20,618 nucleotides of DNA from a virus. This document shows, piece after piece, positions 14,707 through 20,618 of this stretch. Position numbers and translations under genes: made by a program. Each line of letters opens with the position of its first letter. Position 1 is the stretch's first letter. The DNA is taken from positions 1-20,618 of IMG/VR virus record IMGVR_UViG_3300022841_000079; one strand, given 5' to 3'. Below the pieces are notes generated by a model, which was not told the origin of the DNA, searched no databases, and worked only from the letters and a program-made list of their open reading frames with translations.

Positions 14707-17103
14707 TTGTCGATTCTTCGATTGAAGCTCCAGCATATCCTTATCAACAATGAGAACTTCTCTTGATATTGTGTCTTTCCAAGCACCTGTAGCTCTACCT
14801 GTTTCGAGGTCAGTAACACTTCGTCTTGATTTACCTCTCAGCTGTATCTTGATCTTTCCTTGCTCTTTTAAAAGCTGTAGGATATCAGAACCGTCTTTGT
14901 GGTAGTCAGCGAGTGTAGATTTATACGATGGGAAAGGTAATTTCCAATTGTCTCTTAGCGTCTTACCAATATTAATAGCGATAGAATCGTAATCAGTAGC
15001 CTTACCGTCTGCAACACCTGCTAGAATCTTTGAAAGGAGATCAATAGCTTGTTTGTCATTTAAAGTTTCATCAAGAAAATTATTTACGTATTTATTCTTT
15101 AAGCTTCTTGCTGATATTTCAAAGTCAATTATTTTTCTGATTTGTTCTTTGCTTGATGTTAATTGCTTATCGATATCTAAAAAATCTTTAACAGAGTTTA
15201 TTTTCTGTTTGATTTTCTTGAATACCTCAATATCATCTAACTCTCGGATATATAATGCTTTAGCACCGGGTATATTTGTCTTAATCCAGTTATGTATTTT
15301 ATCGTTAACGTCAATATTACTAGGCTTAAAAAAGTAGGTACGTAACGGCGACCTACCACGGTAGTAGACTGAGCGTGCTAGCTCTCTACCAAAGTCTCTT
15401 GACCAGTTGTCAATAAACCTTTGATTACCGAGTTGATTCTCAACTAAATCTTGGAAAGAGAAGTAGCGCCCTTGAATCTGTACCTTCGCCTCTTCACCAC
15501 CAAGGTATTTAGCAAACAGTTCTGCTCGTTCTCTTGACCGTCTATCGAGGATGCGAGATACGTTGGCTACACTAAACTGCTGTTCAGCTCTTGAGACCTT
15601 AATGAAGTCATCCCACTGTGTCTTGTCCTTGGCATAACGCTCAAATAGAATACGTAGATTCTCTACAATAACTGATTGATTATTTACACTAACCTGATCT
15701 TCAAGGCTCTCAGCAAAGTCTCTAATAAATCCTTTTTGGTCTTTTGTTAGCAACTTAGAGTTGTCAAGGAAGTCCAATCGTTCTTGATAGACAGACAGGT
15801 CAGGGTCATAAAGCAGTGTAGACTTAACTTCACCTGTAAAGGGATCAAACGACTGATTACGTTCATCAAATTCATTGTTAGCTCGCATACGGACGCTACG
15901 TTTACCGGCTAAAGTTGTACCTCTAAAGTCAGTTAAGGACATAGCTTGACGAATATCATCAGAGTCAGCAATATAGAGAGCTCTTAATTGTTTCTGATAA
16001 TCTGTACTCCGAAGAAGATCGTAGGGTCGCTTGATGCTTAGTAACTTATTACCATCATTGTCAATCTTACTAATAGCCGCTTGTCGGTTAGGGAATACTA
16101 ACGTCCTAGCATTATCTAGTTGACGTAATGCAGCAATGCTAATACCACGGCCTTTAGCGGTAAAGAACTCTGTTACTTTAAGAGTACCTGCTTGGAAGAG
16201 CGTTGCAGCTTCTTCTGAACCAAGGTGTTGGGTTTGAATACCCATGGTCTGTCTTAATAGCCAAGTAGAGTAATCCTCAACATTAGGTGACTTACCATTA
16301 AGCTGGTTAGCAGCTACTTCTTGTAGCTTACGCTTTTTAAGTCTCTCTGAGTCAGTCTTTAGTATATCTTCTTTAGTCTTTAAAACGGGGACCAACGCTG
16401 ATCGGCAATTCCAGTGAAGAGGTGGTCTATATCGAACGTCCTCGAGAGGGAATACTTGACCATCGAGACTGGAACAGGTAGTACTTGTTCGAGCGTCAAG
16501 TACAGCAGTAAAACGATATCCATAAATAATGTCCTTGTTTCTTTCCATCACCTTATCGATAGCCACAGCTTCAGTACGGGTAATAGCGGTTCTCACAAGG
16601 GATTTAACTTGTGATTCGGTTAATTTGGTTGTCTCTATAACACTTTCAATGATCTGCTTTTGTGATAATTTATTTGCTAAACCATCTCTAACTTTACCAT
16701 TAATTCTATTTAATTCACCAGAACCAATAGAATTAAAATGATCTTTTAAGCTTTTTGATACTTTGATGTTTGGACCAATGATATCAATTGCTGTTTCAGC
16801 AGCAGAAGGTTTTATAACCTTAAAGAAGCTACCTGTAGATTTCTGTAAGTTGTTAGCATGAAAAGAGGAAGCTGCACCAGCAAAATCATTTACGCTATTA
16901 CTTGCAATACTGTTTATTTCTTTCATTGCGCGAGTAATCTCAGGCTTCATATCTGCTCGGATATTGCGTACTAGAAGATCTCTAAGCCTTTTCTGGTGTC
17001 TGCGAATACCGCGAGAGACATTAGTTTGTGTTTCTAACTCGTATAGCCTTGTATCAGCTAAATGCTGTACAATTCTATCGTAGAGATCATCGTTAATAGC
17101 CAT
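12664..17103 (-). CDS. MuF minor head protein fused to T7-type single-subunit RNA polymerase
   Basis: 1479 aa. Residues ~1-330 are a Mu gpF/SPP1 gp7-type head protein: RTAITRTEAVA (171-181), D203 to C210, LDGQ (213-216), PPLHWNCR (227-234) and a trailing YSTWLLRQ...LG segment (278-330). Residues ~800-1479 have the single-subunit RNA polymerase motifs: DGRGRVY (933-939; T7 DWRGRVY), motif A DASSSGAQ with D1076 (T7 D537), motif B K1144/M1148/Y1152/G1153 at the exact spacing of T7 K631/M635/Y639/G640, H1368/D1371 (T7 H784/D787), and motif C HDAF with D1394 (T7 D812). T7 R627 is replaced by Q1140. Both catalytic aspartates are present, so activity is likely. The gene lies between portal/lipoprotein and scaffold. 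Inferred role: a polymerase carried in the head and delivered with DNA to transcribe early genes. Residues ~330-800 are unassigned. Confidence 0.92.
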   Translation of the reverse strand: MAINDDLYDRIVQHLADTRLYELETQTNVSRGIRRHQKRLRDLLVRNIRADMKPEITRAMKEINSIASNSVNDFAGAASSFHANNLQKSTGSFFKVIKPSAAETAIDIIGPNIKVSKSLKDHFNSIGSGELNRINGKVRDGLANKLSQKQIIESVIETTKLTESQVKSLVRTAITRTEAVAIDKVMERNKDIIYGYRFTAVLDARTSTTCSSLDGQVFPLEDVRYRPPLHWNCRSALVPVLKTKEDILKTDSERLKKRKLQEVAANQLNGKSPNVEDYSTWLLRQTMGIQTQHLGSEEAATLFQAGTLKVTEFFTAKGRGISIAALRQLDNARTLVFPNRQAAISKIDNDGNKLLSIKRPYDLLRSTDYQKQLRALYIADSDDIRQAMSLTDFRGTTLAGKRSVRMRANNEFDERNQSFDPFTGEVKSTLLYDPDLSVYQERLDFLDNSKLLTKDQKGFIRDFAESLEDQVSVNNQSVIVENLRILFERYAKDKTQWDDFIKVSRAEQQFSVANVSRILDRRSRERAELFAKYLGGEEAKVQIQGRYFSFQDLVENQLGNQRFIDNWSRDFGRELARSVYYRGRSPLRTYFFKPSNIDVNDKIHNWIKTNIPGAKALYIRELDDIEVFKKIKQKINSVKDFLDIDKQLTSSKEQIRKIIDFEISARSLKNKYVNNFLDETLNDKQAIDLLSKILAGVADGKATDYDSIAINIGKTLRDNWKLPFPSYKSTLADYHKDGSDILQLLKEQGKIKIQLRGKSRRSVTDLETGRATGAWKDTISREVLIVDKDMLELQSKNRQILLTQRFGITNNRDKLFVKAGQKTYFDARGKNTGISIITRRASGNYDKVLVDKDFARMLNHTMSVEYETDLDFASFMDDLVRFRDPRGNSAKYDEINEFRKLIIKRGDQGYGFMQTVKYHNQRGKPFTVVAQIDGRGRVYYQGYLTPTGGEVVRPFLNSAVSQPFGLQELKELAVQTGSLIGPATEALSNAGRLAIFEKNEADILSLGRLLLSKTQRDRRIREFLEHPLIVGLEAEEVPKMSRLALEYARVYDHVNGNFTDAKKLSTYRTKLMIENDASSSGAQIIGLSTRDRSISLNSNVVPTTQKNRLYDLVAMDTVGDPEFQMIDKLADANIQWTDLQKAAKAQNMVSFYGAGKATQAANIEAKFAGILQKKGYTVITREELRGVNNQIDKLIRDADRIGADNTVYGLKQLKRELIDVLENEVPVGRELLAAARDVHPDVEAFVDKLSNTRVGLIGPQEFRQVSEIMSRKLAERAPITQKFVQFWKEAAKIYVDETQKVDIPWVTFDKKVLYQRYRPKIQTSIEFKDPITGRMVRNIYEAKAEDATLLGKASLNRAGIGMGVNGNHMNDASIVRQFHLWGARSNTPTATIHDAFFTNIGNAQKAKDALRVIYADSLDSDTLLNTLKQLRREGMSRKSYDLLVKRAIEDGLLNPANALTREEILAPIRPGYDFYGIGP

Positions 17104-17105
17104 TG

Positions 17106-17504
17106 TTACTCTTTCTTAAATAAACTAATAATAAACTTAATACCGTTACCTATTCCAGAAAAGAATTCTGAAATAGATTTCCTAGTTCCTGTCCATATCT
17201 CCATTGGAGAAGGCAAAATCCATCCAAGAATAATAAGAATAATAGCCCAAGGGGGTAAGTTTTGGATGGATACCTGAGCAGCCTCAATAGCGTTTTCTGA
17301 CTGGCTTAATTTACCAATGTCATTTGCTTCAACTTTGTTTTCTTTAACTTCACCTACGATAACGCCTGTTTGCTTATTTTCTTTACCTATTTGAGTATTA
17401 GCAGCTACATTAGTACCACCACCCATTCCCGGTATAAATGCAGATAATGCAGAACACGCTGTCAGGGATAATGTGAGTAATATAATAGCTAATACTTTTT
17501 TCAT
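17106..17504 (-). CDS. Lipoprotein with C-terminal membrane segment (spanin-like)
   Basis: 132 aa. Residues 1-17 form a lipoprotein signal: MKK, a hydrophobic core and lipobox LTAC with C17 as the lipidated residue. Then comes a soluble, Asn/Glu/Lys-rich stretch of about 65 residues and a hydrophobic PPWAIILIILGWILPSP (84-100), followed by a basic amphipathic tail. Lipobox first and membrane helix near the C-terminus is the plan of unimolecular spanins (T1 gp11 type), which link outer and inner membranes at lysis. Its location inside the head operon, two bases before the MuF-polymerase gene, is odd for a lysis gene. It could alternatively help entry of the polymerase, or act in exclusion of other phages. 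Strong AGGAG ribosome site; its stop is close to the next start. Confidence 0.7.
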   Translation of the reverse strand: MKKVLAIILLTLSLTACSALSAFIPGMGGGTNVAANTQIGKENKQTGVIVGEVKENKVEANDIGKLSQSENAIEAAQVSIQNLPPWAIILIILGWILPSPMEIWTGTRKSISEFFSGIGNGIKFIISLFKKE

Positions 17505-19106
17505 TTAGACTCCTTTTGTTAGAGTTGTTTTTAGGTTCTCAAGAATACTAGCATCAATGTTAGACGCATTAGTACCTACAAGCGGGTCTGTTTGAATCTC
17601 AGAAACACCTTCGTCATCATTGTAGTCAATTGGCAGAATATCATTCTGTTTAGCAATAGCAATAAAAGTAGAACGTGGGATAATACCTTGCTGATACCAA
17701 TCTGTAATTAGTCGCATCCAATCAGCACCCATAGGTGTTGGATTAAAGTCAGCACTCAAAGTAAAATCTACATCCGATTCATTTAAGCCTAAGCCATATT
17801 TCCAATTTAACATAACAGTAATAACTGACTGCATTGTCTTAGAAATCTTGTTGTTTAACAGACCCAATTGTGCTGTTTGTGCAGCATTACGGATCTCGAG
17901 AGCTACACCGCTCTGTCCACTACCTTCCGGTGATAACATACGGATGCCCATCTTAGCCATTTCTTCAACAGTAGCTGATATAGCGTTTTCCATATCAGAT
18001 AATGAGCCAGTAGGTGTTTCAAGCGCCTTGATAGAGTCTTCTTTGCGTAGGTGAATCCACGAACCTAGACCTGCACCAACGATATCATCAAACTGCTCAT
18101 CAGTCATATCAGACATAACAACAGGGGTGTATGTTGCTGCACCATATAGTAAATGGTTACGGCGGGATATCTTATTGTACAATGATACTTCACGGTCTAC
18201 AAGGGGTTGTAGGGCAGGTTCAATAGGGTCTACTTGACCGTTTAAAGGGAAGGCCGGAATATATGGGATTCTTTCACCTTGCATTAGGGGTTTTTGCGTA
18301 CTAATTAAGGACCAATCTTGAGTAGTTAATGACTGAATATACTGCGGACTTAAGTTACCGTTGATCACATCAACAGTGTCATTCGTATCTCTACGCTGAT
18401 AAGTATCAGTAACAAAATAACCCTCTTCATCGAGATAGTAGTGGCTCACTGTGTCTACATAGTCAGGATGAAACGGATTACTATCATAGTTAGGCATATA
18501 GTACCGCATAACCAGACTAGTTAATGTCTCAGCATTACTAAAGCGACCCTTACCCTTACGCCAATTAATAACGTTTTCAGCCTTGACAACCATAGCATAG
18601 GGGCTAATCATGTCACGCTGTTCAGGGGAAAGTTCATCGTAATTATCTACTTCAGGATGATCAACAATAATCCACGCACGAGATGTCTGTAGTTCTTCCC
18701 AGATAGCTTCATCAAGAAAAGATAGCATAGGTATACCGTCAGCACTAAAGTTATTCTTTAACCAAGACTCAGCACCTTCAGGTACACTATCAGGTAGTGT
18801 TAGTTGAGGCGGTTTACGCAATAGTCCACCCACGAGCACCTTAGCATATTGGGATACTAGACCCGGTAACTCTGCCTCTGCACGATAGAAGTTGAATTGC
18901 TCCTGTGTCATCTTAGGGCTAAAAGGCAATAACAAATTCTTGTAGGTGTAAACATCGAGAATGTCATCGTAAGCTTTTGCTTGAGCTTGTCCATTTAGGA
19001 CAGCCCGTGATCGCTTCCAGAGGGTGCGTAGAGACTCATAAGAGGCTGAAGGATCACCAACAGATTTTGTTGCCGCCTTAGTTGTAGTAGTTGTTAAGTT
19101 CGCCAT
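17505..19106 (-). CDS. Portal protein (DUF4055-like)
   Basis: 533 aa. Central family features: YESLRTLWKRSRAVLNGQ (23-40), a YKNLLLPFSPKMTQEQFNFYRAEAEL run at about 55-80, and VSQYAKVLVGGLLRKPP at 84-100, matching the DUF4055 portal pattern 'Y-x-x-R-x-x-x-x-N-x-x-x-x-x-x-x-x-G-x-x-F/L-R-K-P'. Further features are the wing/stem region LVDREVSLYNKISRRNHLL, a GSWIHLRKEDSIKALETPTGS segment, and a stem-helix-like SGQSGVALEIRNAAQTAQLGLLNNKISKTMQSV near 390-420. Portal dodecamers form the DNA channel and anchor MuF-type proteins, here encoded two genes later. Ribosome site AAGAAGA before the ATG is moderate. Stop is immediately followed by the ATG of the lipoprotein gene. Confidence 0.88.
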   Translation of the reverse strand: MANLTTTTTKAATKSVGDPSASYESLRTLWKRSRAVLNGQAQAKAYDDILDVYTYKNLLLPFSPKMTQEQFNFYRAEAELPGLVSQYAKVLVGGLLRKPPQLTLPDSVPEGAESWLKNNFSADGIPMLSFLDEAIWEELQTSRAWIIVDHPEVDNYDELSPEQRDMISPYAMVVKAENVINWRKGKGRFSNAETLTSLVMRYYMPNYDSNPFHPDYVDTVSHYYLDEEGYFVTDTYQRRDTNDTVDVINGNLSPQYIQSLTTQDWSLISTQKPLMQGERIPYIPAFPLNGQVDPIEPALQPLVDREVSLYNKISRRNHLLYGAATYTPVVMSDMTDEQFDDIVGAGLGSWIHLRKEDSIKALETPTGSLSDMENAISATVEEMAKMGIRMLSPEGSGQSGVALEIRNAAQTAQLGLLNNKISKTMQSVITVMLNWKYGLGLNESDVDFTLSADFNPTPMGADWMRLITDWYQQGIIPRSTFIAIAKQNDILPIDYNDDEGVSEIQTDPLVGTNASNIDASILENLKTTLTKGV

Positions 19107-19153
19107 TAATTGTCTTCTTTCATATAAGCATAGATAAGGAGACCTTTAGGCCC

Positions 19154-19888
19154 TTACACGTTTTCTTTTTCAAACATCTTGACTAAGCGCCCTACAATGT
19201 CTGAGCGAACCACATCGTCTGATGTGAATCTAATAATTGGGATATCGATGTTGTTGCGATGGCATAGCTCTACCAAGCGTAATACACCAGAGCCATTAGA
19301 GGTGTCTGACTGAGCAGGGTCTCCACACAATACCATCTTGGAGTTTTCACCAAGTCGAGTTGTAATAGCTTTTAATTCTTCTAATGTTAAGTTCTGACAT
19401 TCATCAACAATAACAAGAGAGTTTTCATAGCTACGTCCCCGAATAGTCTCTAGGGGCTGGACTTCAATAACATTCTTTGATGTTAAGTACTTGTAGAATC
19501 CCATACCAAAGTTCTTTTCTAGAACACTAGTAATAGGTAACAACCACGGTGCCATCTTATCTTGTACGGTGCCGGGGAAAGCACCAATACTCTTGCCCGT
19601 ACCTACGTTGGAACGGCTTAATACGATCTTTTCATATTTTCCTGAAAGGAACAAGTTAGCTATTTGGGAAGTACTACAGTATGTCTTTCCTGTACCTGCA
19701 CTACCAATAGTTACCGTAATAGGGTAATTTCGAATAGCTTGTAACAGCCTCTCTTGCTTACCGTTCATAGGTTCAATGTGGAATTGTCTTGGTGTTCTTG
19801 GTTTTTGTTCTACTTGAACACCCATATCACCCAACATACGCTGGTCTTCCACACGGTCACGTCTTGTCATCTTTCGAGTTCTTGGCAT
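19154..19888 (-). CDS. PhoH-like P-loop ATPase
   Basis: 244 aa. Walker A is GSAGTGKT at 62-69; Walker B is LVIVDECQN at 158-166 with D162/E163; a GDPAQ motif at 189-193 and an R-rich RGRSYENS stretch precede/follow, as in PhoH and the related superfamily I helicase-like ATPases. A basic N-terminal extension of about 40 residues precedes the core. PhoH-like genes are common in marine phages; their function is not known for certain, though an RNA-related role has been proposed. It sits upstream of the portal gene where terminase often lies, and no terminase is seen here. Ribosome site AAGGGG is 7 bases before the ATG. Size is typical for phage PhoH. Confidence 0.92.
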   Translation of the reverse strand: MPRTRKMTRRDRVEDQRMLGDMGVQVEQKPRTPRQFHIEPMNGKQERLLQAIRNYPITVTIGSAGTGKTYCSTSQIANLFLSGKYEKIVLSRSNVGTGKSIGAFPGTVQDKMAPWLLPITSVLEKNFGMGFYKYLTSKNVIEVQPLETIRGRSYENSLVIVDECQNLTLEELKAITTRLGENSKMVLCGDPAQSDTSNGSGVLRLVELCHRNNIDIPIIRFTSDDVVRSDIVGRLVKMFEKENV

Positions 19889-19910
19889 TAAGTCCCCTTG
19901 TTAGCTTAAG

Positions 19911-20204
19911 TTAATTACTATAGCGGTTAGTCCATTTAACCCAGTATGCCCAATATGCAGCACTGAGTTTCCCTTTTTGAATGTCTTGTTTGTGTCTAGC
20001 AAAGAAAGCATCTCTCCTAGACTTATCGGATTCACCCTCACCAGCTTTAGGGGGTGATCCGCTAACACCTTGAGCACCAAAACGAATTAGTCTTATGGTC
20101 TCGCCTACTTTTGCTAACACAGCGTGAGACTTCTCAGGGTGATTAGCTGTTCGTTTAGGCTTGTTATAACCTGCAAAGGTTTCACCTTGGTACTCAATTG
20201 TCAT
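19911..20204 (-). CDS. Small conserved phage protein with RFG...ARH...AAYWA signature
   Basis: 97 aa. GYNKPKRTANHPEKSHAVLAK (12-32), IRLIRFGAQGVSG (37-49), a KAGEGESDKSRRDAFFARH run (53-71) and KGKLSAAYWAYWVKW (77-91) make a pattern I recognise from many T7-like and marine phage genomes, near structural genes. The function is not known to me. It is small, basic and rich in aromatic residues at the C-terminus, so a nucleic-acid binding or capsid-associated role is possible. Start is preceded by GGAG 7 bases upstream. It precedes the PhoH-like gene by 22 bases, and follows a structured 108-base non-coding stretch. Confidence 0.75.
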   Translation of the reverse strand: MTIEYQGETFAGYNKPKRTANHPEKSHAVLAKVGETIRLIRFGAQGVSGSPPKAGEGESDKSRRDAFFARHKQDIQKGKLSAAYWAYWVKWTNRYSN

Positions 20205-20312
20205 ATTAATCTCCGAAATAAGGACGGGACTCTCACCCGAATCTGGTTACGTTTATCCAGTGTTACCCGATTCACAGTTTTACGTACTGCAAACGAACCT
20301 AAGGTAGGTTAA
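20205..20312. other. Non-coding gap with several short inverted repeats
   Basis: Between the 55-aa gene and the 97-aa gene. AACCTA/TAGGTT (20296-20301 and 20305-20310) makes a perfect 6-bp stem with a 3-base loop. Further stems are CTGG/CCAG (20243-20246, 20257-20260) within GAATC/GATTC (20239-20243, 20269-20273), and CGGG/CCCG (20225-20228, 20236-20239) with a 7-base loop. The last lacks the T-loop signature, so this is not a tRNA. It may be an RNA structure, weak terminator or promoter region. No long T-run is seen. Confidence 0.4.
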
Positions 20313-20480
20313 TTAGTAATAATGGTGAGTACGGTTGTACACCTTAATCCAATAATCTAAGTCATGTTGTGACATCATTGTTTTATCTCTTAGGAATAAC
20401 TCTAGCTTAGCCTGCGCATCAGACTCAGTTGCAAGAAAATTTCCAATAACCATTAAGTATTCTTTTAGTATCTTGAGCAT
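20313..20480 (-). CDS. 55-aa hypothetical protein
   Basis: The frame starts with an ATG that overlaps the stop of the upstream gene (TAATG at 20478-20482) and ends at TAA 20313-20315. The product begins MLKILKEYLMVIGNFLATES and ends DYWIKVYNRTHHYY; it is helical with a mildly hydrophobic start and a His/Tyr-rich end. No domain is recognised. The exact TAATG coupling, used five times in this window, is the main reason to regard it as real. It is probably a small accessory protein upstream of the head module. Confidence 0.6.
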   Translation of the reverse strand: MLKILKEYLMVIGNFLATESDAQAKLELFLRDKTMMSQHDLDYWIKVYNRTHHYY

Positions 20481-20617
20481 TACTTTTTCTGAACAAATGA
20501 ATAAAGCTCATTAGCTTTTGTAACAATATCACCAAAGTTATACATTTGTGGAGTGAACTCAGCAAGGTCTCCTTGGGTAGCCTTGGTGTTCTTTAGTACT
20601 TGCTGATACATAACTGT
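20480..20617 (-). CDS. Partial hypothetical protein (C-terminal end)
   Basis: An open frame enters from the window edge and stops at TAA 20480-20482. Its 45 visible residues, including ATQGDLAEFTPQMYNFGDIV and a lysine-rich end, are hydrophilic with no recognised domain. An in-frame ATG at 20609-20611 could be the start, but with only seven bases before it no ribosome site can be judged, so this is treated as truncated at the 5' end. Confidence 0.5.
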   Translation of the reverse strand, partial: TVMYQQVLKNTKATQGDLAEFTPQMYNFGDIVTKANELYSFVQKK

Positions 20618-20618
20618 T

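Noticed and set aside
14556-14819. An 87-codon minus-strand frame inside the polymerase gene
   Set aside because: It lies in another frame fully within the conserved polymerase coding region and its product shows no domain; a shadow of the real gene.
15053-15337. A 94-codon plus-strand frame with hydrophobic product
   Set aside because: Antisense to the MuF-polymerase gene; hydrophobicity is what complementary codons of a charged helical protein give. No ribosome site or plus-strand gene neighbours.
20221-20273. tRNA-like arrangement of stems
   Set aside because: The would-be T-arm loop lacks the TTC signature, the acceptor arms do not pair and the anticodon stem loop has the wrong length.

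Overview
The window is part of the late (virion structure) region of a tailed dsDNA bacteriophage. Every convincing gene lies on the minus strand, so transcription runs from 20618 towards 1. Genes are tightly packed, with several stop/start overlaps of the form TAATG and Shine-Dalgarno sequences of the AGGAG type. The host is inferred to be Gram-negative, because a lipobox lipoprotein with spanin-like topology is present and a PhoH-type ATPase is common in aquatic phages. AT-rich codon use would fit a marine gammaproteobacterium, but host identity is a guess.

Layout in transcription order. 20618-20205: end of an unknown gene, a 55-aa gene and a structured leader. 20204-19154: a small conserved phage protein and a PhoH-like ATPase. 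19106-10831 is the head module: portal (DUF4055-like), a lipoprotein with a C-terminal membrane segment, a giant 1479-aa MuF-type protein, scaffold and major capsid protein. 10812-9567 holds three connector and tail-terminator proteins. 9562-7661: tail tube, a small protein, the G/GT tail chaperones with a -1 slippery site, and a gp10-like protein. 7587-1: a 1726-aa tape measure protein carrying a GH19-like wall hydrolase, then minor tail/hub proteins and the start of a J-like tail tip protein that runs off the window. The order (portal, MuF, scaffold, capsid, connectors, tube, G/GT, tape measure, hub, tip) is that of a long non-contractile-tailed (siphovirus-type) phage.

The outstanding feature is the 1479-aa protein at 12664-17103. 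Its first ~330 residues are a canonical Mu gpF/SPP1 gp7-type minor head protein. Its last ~680 residues carry the full motif set of a T7-type single-subunit DNA-dependent RNA polymerase: DxRGRVY, motif A DxSxSG, motif B KxxxMxxxYG, the HxxD element and motif C HD. MuF proteins sit inside the head and some enter the host, so this looks like an RNA polymerase built into the capsid and delivered with the DNA. It would be functionally analogous to the N4 virion RNA polymerase but with a different anchoring solution. I do not recall a described MuF-RNA polymerase fusion.

Other points of interest: a perfect lambda-style slippery heptamer (GGGAAAC) making a 206-aa GT chaperone; a GH19-like domain in the tape measure bracketed by two 54-residue repeats (48/54 identical); a terminator-like hairpin directly before the tape measure gene; and a 150-base gap (8879-9031) with an 11-bp inverted repeat, three TATAGG hexamers and an open frame for a small membrane peptide. 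No terminase, integrase, tRNA, insertion sequence or CRISPR array is visible.
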